DNA of 64,000 bases from Nephromyces sp. MM_2019 (lineage: Eukaryota; Apicomplexa; Aconoidasida; Nephromycida): positions 62,001 through 126,000 of the forward strand of contig JADHZB010001758.1 in the NCBI GenBank assembly GCA_015657535.1, read 5' to 3'. The stretch's first letter is position 1, and each line of letters opens with the position of its first letter. Below are positions 12,913 to 23,774 of the stretch, in pieces. Under the pieces are notes generated by a model. It was not told where the DNA came from. It worked only from the letters and a program-made list of their open reading frames with translations, and made no database searches. The translations under genes and the position numbers were made by a program.

Positions 12913-13326
12913 CTGAAAATGTTTTTTGTAAAGTGGAAGTAAATTTGCTGCTGCGGTAGAAAAGAATTTTCTGACTTTTTCTGACCATAGAATTGGTTTT
13001 ACAGCTTAAACGCGTTGAAATTTACTTCTGAGATGTAAGTATTTCTCAGCAATAAAAAATTTATTACTTTAGTTTTTAGTGATTAATTCCCTAGTGCTAG
13101 CTGCTTGCGTGTACATACATCATGCCATCTAGTGCTATAATTTTAGCTCGAAAGTTTTGGAATAATGAATGGCAAGGGAAAACCTCTTTTTACCTTTGTA
13201 GCCTAATAATTCCAAGTTACTCCTTTGCCCTTTTTTCCGTATTTTTTCAATTTCTGGCCGTTTTTCGTAGCTTGATTTAGAATTTTGCTCTGAATCTGGC
13301 ATCTTTCGTTCCTTGTATTTGTCCAC
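12913..13326 (-). CDS. candidate internal exons of the secreted-type gene
   Basis: Exon 13326-13194 lies between acceptor ACTCACAAG and donor CAAAG/GTAAAAAG and encodes about 44 charged residues (contains ERKMPDSEQNSKSSYEKRPE). Its starting phase fits the donor at 14267 of the signal-peptide exon. A possible 38-base exon 12950-12913 follows (acceptor CTACCGCAG, donor TTTCAG/GTGAAAC), in a compatible phase. It does not join in phase to the exon at 11570, so at least one further exon would be needed. The composition matches the neighbouring minus-strand gene. Membership of the same gene is inference. Confidence 0.3.
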
Positions 13327-14267
13327 CTTGTGAGTAAATTTAAAATATATGCTACATTTTTGTTTATCCACTAGAATATTATAAATCCTCCTCTTTATTC
13401 AAAATTGGGTAATTTCAGCTTTCACTAGTTAGCATATCATGATTTGAGTTTTGTGCAATAAAGTGAATTTTTTGGTATAAGGAGCTTGGATACAGCTTTT
13501 TGGAATTTTAGGCATTTTTTTAAGGTTTTTTTAAATAAAGTAGCTCTATGCGTTGCTAAGCATCACTTTTATTGATTTTTAAAGTCGGGAATATTCTTAA
13601 AAGTAGTATGTATCACTTTCAGTAAGAGAATTTTTTTAAGTAAATCGCGCTTATCAAGCACTAATAAAGTGTTTTTAGTTGAACCTTTTGCATTTTACGG
13701 ATAAGTATACAGCAAATATTTACCATACTCATAGCTTTTATTTGAATATTTTTGTAGTTATATTTTGAAAAGTGTTGTTTATTTATCCAAATTTTGTGAG
13801 TTAATTTTAATTTTCTATTAAAAATAGTGATAAAGTGCCTGATTATCCTCCATTTGTTTTTTGACTTGAATGATTATTTTCAAAATCGCTGTTTCCAAGA
13901 ATATATTAATTGTATGTTCTCTACCAACCACTGCATTTATTATGTATTTTTTTTGCTTGGATGCATTAGTTATGGAGATCAAAGTATTTTATGATGCTTC
14001 CTTACGTAAATTTAGATATTAAGTTTTATAGGTTGTCAAAAAATATGCTAATTTTGATAAAACAATTTTTTTTTGCTTGTAATTTCATGTCTAAGAGTAG
14101 TGAAAGTAACTATTTTATAAGCTTGTTTCATTCGTAGTTATAAAATTATATGATTAAAAACGATAAAAGCCGCAAGAGTCTGCTTTTAGAAAAATTTTCC
14201 AATGTATTGAAGTATTTGAGCTACACTGATTGATGTTGAATTACAAAAATAAAAAAGTTCTTAGCAC

Positions 14268-14648
14268 CTTTTGATGACGCAAGCGAGGTTGCTTAGTATT
14301 TTTTTCCTTTTTGTTTGGTTTTTTCATTAAAAAAACTGAGTTTGTAGAGTTTATCCACTTTAAGTTTTGGTCCCCTGCCTGCTCACCCAGACCTCTGGGA
14401 GCAGCAAGTAATCTTTTATGGCTATCTCTTATTCCGCTTCTTACTTTGCTTTGTTTTTTTGATGGGATACCATACTGAGTGTTTCCTTCGGAACTTTTAT
14501 AGGTCAAAAATAGTTTAGGCAAGCTTTGGGGTACAGCTCTGGCCTTTAGAAAACTTGCACCGTCATCCCGGTATTCTAATTTACCCGCAAGCGTGGCATA
14601 GCTTGATACTAGAGTAAGAAATACAAATATGATAAAAATGTGCGCCAT
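14268..14648 (-). CDS. signal-peptide exon of a secreted protein
   Basis: ATG at 14648 has the context CAAAATGGCG. The first 21 residues form a textbook secretory signal: MAHIFIIFVFLTLVSSYATLA, then GK, with the small residues A-T-L-A at a plausible signal peptidase site. The remaining residues are basic and hydrophilic (contains SKKQSKVRSGIRDSHKRLL). A donor CAAAAG/GTGCTAAG at 14267 would end the exon after 127 codons; otherwise the frame stops at 14241 as a 135-residue protein. A second donor-like GTAAAT sits right after the signal sequence. It may be exon 1 of the large low-complexity gene downstream (6792-11570) or a separate small secreted protein. The signal peptide itself is clear. Confidence 0.55.
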
Positions 14649-17600
14649 TTTGGTTTTTTCGATGTTAAAGCTACTTCTCCAAAGAGCATAGTTTTCTGAA
14701 AAAGATTTTACGTCTTTTTTATTTTAGGCATTCTTAAAACGTTAATAGCCTGAAAAGAAACGAAAAATAGGTTAATATCTTTCAAGCTAGAAATATAAAT
14801 ATGTCGACTTAGAATATTTTCAGAGTGATATTGGTAAATTCAAATGTGTGGTGCTTAGTTGAGATAACGTCTAGTTTTTTAGTTTAAAATTAACCAGTAA
14901 CTCGTATAATACAGATGAGCTTCTTATTCTCCAATATATGTTTTTTGCATGCGCCATCGAGAAGTTTAAAAAAATTTCTATAATAGAACTTTTCCTGCCG
15001 TGGGAATAAAGGGCCTATGCCATTGTCTAATGGGAAACCTATCAAGGTCCTCGATGAGTGTTTGCATTGCTCATAAAAAAATTTTGTTAATACGTAACAT
15101 TTTATATAACTTTTCATTAGTTTCTTTATTTAAGCTACCCTATATTTAGATAATGTTTTGAATTTTATAGTGCCTTACTATCTATTTAAATGGCCAAGAT
15201 AAATATTTGATAGCGAAAGCGAGCTTTTATAGCCTAAAAATGAAATTTATACACTTGCAATTTACACGTCATCTGTTGTGCTATACGGATTTTTTTTTGT
15301 TTAGCCGGTCAGACTAATGTAAGCGTGTGGGAACAAATTTATGAATTTTTCCTGCCATATATTAAGGATGATTTACATCATGTAGTGAGTATTGCGCAAA
15401 AACCAGGTAATTTACAACAAAGAGGTTTTTAAAATAAGTTAAATGTAGCCTGCTAACGTAAAAAATTTCTCGAAAGACCTTTAGAATTTTTTGTAAGCAG
15501 TAAAAGCACTCTTGTTTAGCCTAAAGGAAATTCTCTTTTATAGGATTCTTTCGCTCTACTAAATATTGGCTATATATTTGTTTTCTGATGTTTTTTAACG
15601 ATTAAATTTGTATATAATTACTTAAAAGGTGTGAATTTCCTGCTCTTTCCTAAATTCATATGTAGAAACAATGCGGCGAAAATTGCTCTTATTCAATACT
15701 ATGATTTTGGGTTGAACTAAAAAAGTTTCTACCATGTTTGCGTTTTCACGTATTAAAATTCGGCTGATTTTACTTCATCCTTAACCGCTCATATGCTTCT
15801 GCCGGAGAAGCTAAGCTCGAATGCTCAGCTATAAAATTATGATGCACAAGAAAATTTGAATGAAAATCCAAGTTATGTTTTTGCTTATGCTATACTTAAA
15901 AATATATCAATTCGTGTTTTTTAGTGTTTGTTTTGACATGGTAGCAGTATGATTAGAATGTCTCATGAATTCAAATGACAATGCTTCTCGAGACTATCTC
16001 CAACAAGCATTATCTTTCAAATTAACTTATTATTGTGAGTAACTTTATCTCTGAGTATGCCATTATTAAGATCTTTTCCATTTAAATCAATTGAAGCCAG
16101 TGCAATAGCAATTAAGCTTGATTTGCAGCCTTTTATTATACTGGGTAAAAGTTATGTACTCGGGTAGGATACTAGTTTGCTTAATTATACCCTAATATAA
16201 ATCCCGGCATCTGTGTATTTAAGTGGTGTCAAACTAATGATCTATAATTAGGCTGTTATAATAACGCTGTATGACAAAGTAATAAGTAGTTGTACGAGGT
16301 TTCTTAATGCTCTCAAATTGAAGTAATAGCAATTGGTAAAGATTTTTCCACGATAAAAAAAAACTTTTCTGCTTTAAGGCAACAAATTGAGATAATACTT
16401 TTTGAAACGCTATTTCTTTCACTTCTCCAGCTTTTATGATGAGCATATATACCCAATAGAATTTTTTGCTCTTGAAAATTGCGTAATAATTATGGGGAAA
16501 CCGTACGCATTTGGGCTTTGCTTGCTAGCTAATAAACTCGTTTTTACATAGTTTCTACCGCTAGCGCTCAGTAAGGATCCTCGATGACAAGTGTTACATT
16601 CTTTGATAGGTGGGCTGGGGGCTTCATTCGTAGTTTATTGTTACTTTCGATTTCGAAGAAATACTGTAATACTATATGCTTACTACCACAGTTCCCTCGC
16701 CGATAATGAAAAAATATACTTGAATTTACTGTTGTTGAGAAATTCGAGCATCTAGGGTTATCCATTCAAGTAACAAAAGTATACTGCTTGTTAGTATGCA
16801 ATCTAGCACCGCAAAGAGTAAAAAAAGAAAAAATTTATGGCGTTAAGTATCTACCTGAAGATGGTAAGGTTATGAAAATTTTATCTCCGGTTCCAATACA
16901 TGGTATGCTTTATATTAGAAATTGTGGCGCCAAGTGTTTATACTCCGGTCTTGAGCTACTACTTCTGGGAATTCAAGCAGGGGGTAGCTACTGAGGGGAT
17001 TACAATTAGGTGCTTTTCCAGCTGTATACTAGCTTGGGAAGGGATGCCTCCACCGGTCACCCAACCTGCAATTGAATATACGCAGCGTACTGGCCTATAC
17101 TAAACACTCCGATCCATGACACTAGATGCATAGCCTACCAACGGAGAAACGCGGGCCGGCAACTATGCTGTTATCAGCAACTTAGCTATTTTAGGCGGTT
17201 GGACCAAGGAGATAGTTAGAAGCATGTTTCTGATAACTGTCATGGTGGTATGATTAGGCTGGCAACCGGTATATGTAAACTAGTAGCATGAGGCGCTTGG
17301 GATTACAACTCACATAATTTTTTACGAAAAAGCTGCTGTTGCTCATAATAAATTTCACTTTCAAATGGTAACAAAATGTGGAAAGTTATCACCTTGTAGC
17401 TTCAACCAGCTTGAATACTACACCTCACATTAGGATATTTATTCCCGTAGGAGAACTCCTACGCGGGTGTGTCAAAGCTTTACATTCAATACTGGGTAGT
17501 ACCCTTTTTCTGTTTAAGATAAGAATTGAGTTAAAACTTTCATTAATTTCACGTTCAGAGTGAAAGTGGCTTCCTCAAAAAACCACTACCCTCATGCGGG

Positions 17601-19279
17601 GTACGGTATTCCATTTTGTGTTTGTGTATAGATAGAAAAGATTAGGCAGGTCAGTTTAACTTGGAAGCACCATCCTGCATGTTTTCTGTCTATTAAAACG
17701 GGGCTTGGTTGCATAGTTTGTAAATTCAACAAAGGTAGCTTCGGTGGGAATGTATAATCGGGACTGATACAATAACCGATTAAACTAGAATTCAAGCCCC
17801 AATACATCCATTCCTGTTTCTATAGTGTTGATACTCCGGTAAAAACCATGAGAAATTATTATTTTATCCAATATTATTGAAAAAATGCTTCTACATAAAA
17901 AATTCCAACTTGTTAAAGTATTAGGATAGTGCAGGTGCTCAGTTATTACAGAAAAGTGAGAAAAAATAACTTCATCCTTCCACTGCCGTTACATAGATAC
18001 CAACTACAGAAGAAATCAGCAAATAAAATATTCTTTTCTTCTTTTCCCGCCATTAAATTCACTAAATACCTTCAAGTTTTGAGGGGACTATTTTAGAATA
18101 ATTCAACACAATGCTAGACATCATAGACGAGAATTTTTTCGATATGGTCAGCATGACGGTGACGTGCTCAACCAAATGCAAAAATAGAGGGACAGTTCTA
18201 TTGTTGCAATAGGTTAAGAGGATATCTCTTACGCCGCTGTATATAACTTCAAAAAAACAAGCACCTTCGTATAATTCTACTTATTTGATGCGGCGGTGTC
18301 ACAAATTAAGCCACGAGGCTTACACATATACCAGTGTGTCTATCCCTCATTCCTCCAAAACTCCATGCTTTCAGTCATATTTTATGGTCGAATTAGAAAA
18401 CATCTATGCTTTTATGAGGGTGAAGTCACTTGAATATTACATATTTCTTTGCAAATGAAAATTGTGAGATAAGTACTAATCTTTGAAAAAATGTATGTCC
18501 TATGTGACAGACACAGAATACGAAAACTAGACGGGAAACCTTTGCACTTCGTTAATGAGAAGTCTTTGCATTTAAATATAGCAAAAGCATAAAATTTCGA
18601 AACTTGAAAATATGATCGTTGCATAAGAGTTGCTTTGGATTAAATGCATCTACAAAAGTAGAAAAAGAAGGCAAACGTCAGCTAAAAGCGAAAACAGACT
18701 CCATAGATCTCCAATACAGTGGAGTTTTTTAATTAGGTTCTTAGAAAAGTTTTTCGTAAGGTGTGAACTCTGATGCCATCGTATTTGATTTGAGATAATT
18801 GCAATTTTATATATAGCCTGGCTTGTATATTGCAGTATCTAGGCTTTAGCTCACGAAAAGAAATTTTTTTGTCTTCCATTAGTTCTCTTGCTTGATATGA
18901 TTAAACACTGTTTTGATGAGCCTATAAATGGTGTGCATCAGGTCCTAGTATAGCTGACTCGTTGGTACTAACCTTTGCATCTATCTCGGTAATCTGAAAT
19001 GAAGAAATTTACAGAACTATTCAAGAAATAAAGAGCTCTCTTCTCTATTTCGTGAAAACTACTGTAGCTCCTCAGGATCGAAAGATCTCCACCCCGATAA
19101 AAACCCAACAAATTAAAAAAAAATACTCTGGTTAAGGAGCAATGCTAGAAAATCGCCTGAAAAATTCCAAAACTATGGTTTGTGAAGCCGGTAGATTTAT
19201 CAAAAAAAAAAATACGCAGTTCCAAATTTGAGCCAAGGTAAGCCAACACTTCGCTGTAAGCCTAGACCCAAAAAGGAGT
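14649..19279. other. gene-poor AT-rich stretch
   Basis: No exon chain can be assembled. Short open frames are present at 14890-15117 (minus, includes RTLIGFPLDNGIGPLFPRQE), 16568-16765 (minus) and 16797-16990 (plus, includes VKYLPEDGKVMKILSPVP). Each is isolated, lacks matching neighbours and is not recognised. Part of this DNA (about 16.8-17.8 kb) has higher GC than its surroundings and could hold decayed coding sequence. Confidence 0.35.
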
Positions 19280-19532
19280 TAAGACATGAGGATTTCTGTA
19301 CGTCAAATGAGCATTATATAGATGGATTCTATCTATAACTTCCACCAAATAAGCACTTTCTACAAGTGGTCTATAGCTTCCATCAAATGAGGATATTATG
19401 CAGGGATTCTGTCCAGCTTCTACCAAATGAGCATGACCTGCAAGGATTTTTTCTTTAACCTCCACTAAATCAGCATGTCATACAAGCACTCTGTGGCCAA
19501 CTGAGCATGCTATTCAAGGATTCTGCCTAGCT
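19280..19532. repeat. degenerate ~40-bp minisatellite
   Basis: About six diverged copies of a unit of 38-44 bases with the core CTTCCACCAAATGAGCAT followed by (T/A)GCAAGGATTCTGTC. Core positions are near 19308, 19340, 19380, 19420, 19462 and 19500. The copies differ at many sites, so the array is old. It lies outside any gene I can support. Confidence 0.6.
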
Positions 19533-19928
19533 TTGTGATTTCCGCGTTTCGGGGCGTACATAGACAAGGTAACCCTTAGAATCTACGCCATGTGCACAAA
19601 TCTAGGAGTCAAATAATTGTGCAGTGTGCAAGTTTAGGCGATGAATGGAGGACCATTAACATTTCATGCTTTTAAAATCTTGGCATAATATACCTTTTAT
19701 TTCACTTTCCTGAAGTTCCCCAAATCGCGTAAAAGCCACTGCAAATCGGTCACATACTGCGAAGAACTAACTTAGCACGGATGACCTAGTTAGCGAGAGC
19801 ACATGGTCTCCTTGCGTGCATCTTGCAAGTTTTCGCAAGAGCGGTGAACAGGGCACGTTGTGTATCACACACATACTAAAAATAACAGGCGAATTGTGTT
19901 GAGAGAATCCTCATGATTTCCGCAACAG

Positions 19929-20173
19929 GTACTTGCCGCAATTCACCGTCCCTCGGCTCTGGCGTGACCTTGCGAGCTGTTTGCAACCGCTGAAAAAAGA
20001 GTACGATGTCCCCAACGAGCTTTACTTTGCTAGATGGACCAGCATCTTCACTTCTGTATGGTGGCCGAGTAGTACCTTACCAAAAGTTACGAGGCTCTTT
20101 GTGCCCGAAAAGAAGGAGTCGAGGCTATCTGTACCGAAACTTCGACTTCAAATTGGTGATTTATCTCAAACAG
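19929..20173 (+). CDS. candidate exon, unrecognised
   Basis: Flanked by an acceptor-like CCGCAACAG at 19928 and a donor-like CAG/GTAGAC at 20174. One frame is open throughout (about 80 residues, contains PRLWRDLASCLQPLKKEYDVPN cut by the usual splice words). A second frame is also open from 20006 to a stop at 20219, so the correct frame is not certain. GC is locally high. No family recognised and no partner exon found; could be decayed coding sequence. Confidence 0.2.
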
Positions 20174-21441
20174 GTAGACAACCCGTCAGATGATGACTCT
20201 TGCGAGTGCTTAATGAGTTAATGCTTGTGTGATGTTTGTAATCACCTTGACAAACCCCTGTGTATGTGCATGGAAAAGAGGCGCTGCCTCCTATACAATG
20301 AAACTGAATGGGAAGTACTTTGCTCAGTTTTTACTTGTTTAGAATGAGCGGATTCTCATGCTTTCACTGCTTCGTTGGTAAACCCGCTTTAGAGAATGCT
20401 TTCCCAAAGGAAACCACTTGAAGATAGCTTTTAGTGGAGCTTGTTCTTGACGGTGTAATTACTAGTCTTGAAGATTCAGTATTCGCTTGAATATGCTCTG
20501 AAATGGAAAGCACCTGCTTTTAGACGTATGTCCATCTTTTGAAAAAGTGTTGCTTCTTTGTTGTCTTGACCCGCCGCTTTACTTGAAAAAACACGTGTAA
20601 AAGTTATTTCCCCCTTACTCGCAGGTAGCACGCTTAAATTCTCTACTTTTTTAATTATGCTACAAAGTCGCCTGCGCTAACATTCCTATATAGCTTGCCT
20701 CGATTATTCATTTAGGAGTAGTTAAATTAAATGCATTTTTTCTAGCATGAAGTGAAATTGCCATTCCTATTTGAGAATCATTATTTACTATTCGTACTTT
20801 ATTATTTTCTGGAGGTTTTTTGATAGCATGTTTCATACAGTGCGCATAACTTGCGCCGCTTGCGCGTTTATCTCACTTTGAACTCAAAAGGTGGGGCAGA
20901 AGTTTATTAGCTTCATTGAAATGTGATGCATTCACTTAATGAGGGTACTCATTTATGTTTCACAAGGGGAAGACTTTATTTTTATGCGAGTGCTCACAGT
21001 TTTTGAAGCAGTACAAGCAGCAGCCTTGAAGGTTTAACGCATGTATATATTCGCAATATAATATTAGTTTGCATTGTCATGATAACGACCTGTGAATTGC
21101 CTATGCGGCTCTTTCATGTTCAGAGTATAGAGTACTCCAATTGTATTATGGCATATAGACAGTGGCGCATCTCCCAATAGTGATGTAAGAATGTTGAAGC
21201 AGATTTAACGGATTATAAAGTGTGAAAAATTTTATGAAAAGGATACCTTAAAACTATGTAATAGATCTTATTCTTTACACTCTGTAGGACACTCATTATG
21301 TTGCAACATGATAATATTCCGAGGGCTTCTAGCAAGGGAATGACTATTTTTTAGCGCGCTTTGCACATTTTGAATCCAGTTGTATAAATATCTTTTGATA
21401 TTTGAGTTTTCATATCACAAATAGAACATAATAAAATATAA

Positions 21442-21675
21442 GTGACTATTGAAGAAAATATAGATCAGCTGCCAAAACAAGCGGATTCATTTCTAGGTGT
21501 GGAACATATGATATGCCGTTGTTTTCATGTGAATTTGAATATTGATATAGAGGCTTGCACATGGATTGTTGATGGTTATTGTCCTTTTTTGTTACTAGAT
21601 TCAAATCTCATGATTTTATCTGCAAAATTAATCCATATTAAAACGCTAGATTACCTGCCTAGCTGTTCTGGATGA
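21442..21675 (+). CDS. candidate exon, unrecognised
   Basis: A 77-codon open frame without ATG at its beginning, preceded by AG at 21440. It contains IEENIDQLPKQADSFLGVEH and a Cys-containing middle. A donor-like word TTTCTAG/GTGTGG at 21498 could end an exon early. It is isolated from other support and could be chance. Confidence 0.18.
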   Translation: MTIEENIDQLPKQADSFLGVEHMICRCFHVNLNIDIEACTWIVDGYCPFLLLDSNLMILSAKLIHIKTLDYLPSCSG

Positions 21676-22508
21676 CGTTTTCTTGCTCTTTGGTATCATT
21701 ACCTTTTTAAAGACTCGCGTATCAAGAAGATGCTGAAGTTATTTTTACATGCGTTAAATTCTGGTTTTCCCCTTTGAAGATTTAACTAATTGTACTTAAT
21801 GAGTATTCGCCTCTCTGCTTGTGGTAGACTAAGGAAAAGTTACTGTACTGTTATCGATTTATCAGAGAATTTTCAGAAAATTCCTTGCAATTCCCTTGTT
21901 AGACCAAATATTCTGTAATATACCAAGCTCAGGGATGGTGTGGCATTTTTTATATCTTATGATATTACATAGCTATTGCTTAAGGGCTTAATTTGTACTT
22001 TTAATAGTGCAAAATAGTGTGAAATTTCAGAGTAAAAAGGATGAGACATCATCGAGTATTCTTTGTTAAACTCTTTCGAATGTCTTTTTCATCTTCTTCC
22101 TCTTGCTCTAAAAGTACTTAGCTTCTTTTTTTGGCAGCTCTGCAAGCAAAGACTTGTAGTCACCACCTTTTTTCAGCACTCCAGCACACTAATTACTGGA
22201 TAATCTGCAGGCATATAGAAGTGTGTTTTCTCCCTTGTGGGGCGTACTATCATATGTTTTCTATACTGTCACAAACTCAAGCAAGACGTAGTGAAGCTTT
22301 GTTTTTTGTAGTGTGATTATCTTGCAATTTAAGAGCAAATTTTAAATGCTAAGCTTCTAGTGCATACTGAAAATCAAAGGCTTAATCTTAACGTCCCTAT
22401 CGAAATATATATTGAGTACTTTTGCAGTAAATTCTCGCTATCCTAGGAATAATTCTGTTTTTATTGAATCTCCTCTGCCTCTCAAGGCTATGTTATTTCG
22501 TTATGAGC

Positions 22509-23044
22509 TCAGTGTGCTGCCATGCGTTTTTTCGGCACGGCCCTATAGAATAGGTTGATTCCTTCTATACAGGCTAACTGGGGTTTAGCTGACATGTGTT
22601 GCATCAGATTATCTTCTGTTTGAGGGAGACTAGAATATTTCACATAGTTTGAATACTGAAGGCCCAGGCCAAACGAATGAAGATGCTCTGAATATGAAGA
22701 AATTATAATCTCTTTTGGGTAGCATTTTGAAGATGTTTTTTTTATGAAGTTTTTCATGGAGAAAATATGTTTGAAGCCACTTAAAATAGATATTCTCGTT
22801 TCATACAAAAATATTTATTGCGAAATGCACACACTCACACTCAAATCTATACTCATACACACGTACACTCACTCGCTTGAATGAGCACTGAGAAGCTTTG
22901 GTAATTTTTTGAAGATTTTACTTTTATTTGAGTAGTGTATACGTTACAAGTCACAGAAAATGAATTTTTAATAGATTCATCAGGTGCTAATGCAGATAAA
23001 GCCTCTTTTAAGGTATCATCCGTTAAAAGCAGCATCAATGGCAT
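22509..23044 (-). CDS. candidate short gene or first exons, head-to-head with ZC3H15
   Basis: ATG at 23044 comes two codons after an in-frame TAA, so it would be a true start. Exon 23044-22943 encodes 34 residues beginning MPLMLLLTDDTLKEALSALA and ends at donor AAC/GTATAC. A second open stretch runs from about 22808 to a TGA at 22509; there two frames are open, one containing YSEHLHSFGLGLQYSNYVKY. No family recognised. The orientation is divergent from the + gene starting at 23775, leaving about 730 bases between them for promoters. Confidence 0.28.
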
Positions 23045-23774
23045 AAATTAGGGAAAATAGCTGAAAAAGTGCATGAGTTTCTAATTCTACCTCATCTAAC
23101 ATTAAAACAACGAAATTTAACAGTTTCCTTATCTAAATCCACCATAAAAAGTAATTAGGAATGTCAATTTTACACCCATTTGATTTGCTTGTTAGTTCTT
23201 TTGCGCTGAATGTTGCAGTTCTTCCACAATTTAAATAATCTAATAATGAGTTCCATCATGTGGCTTTTGAGTGAACTGCTGCCTGCATTTAGAGGATATA
23301 CAGTTTTAGTAGTCCGTTTGGTGGTGTATGTATAGTTGGATTAGTAGGAAAAAGCAGGGTGGTGGTTTGTATATACTCTTGTTAAAAGCAAACAGTAGGG
23401 TGGTGTATGTATACTCTTTTTTACAGCAAACAGTAGGGTATATCGTGCCTCGAGTCGAAGGCCGCCATATTTTCAGAAATGTGAATTTTTAAGTGTGTAA
23501 TGATGATAGCTGAAAGTTTGTGTGCACAGCTCTAGGTTGATGTTTTTCCATAGATCTAGCTTTATATTTTGTTATGTAAGTTACAAGGGCTTTTGCTTCA
23601 TGTTTCCTGTCACATATCTAGTAGCACACACGAATTAATGAGTTTATATTGCACAGGCACTCATCGGATATACACGCACATACACAGCCTATATCATATC
23701 GTACGGATCCGTATATATCCTGAGAAAATAAGCTCAATTTGTGGCCTGGTGAAGATCTCCATGGTGTAGGTACG

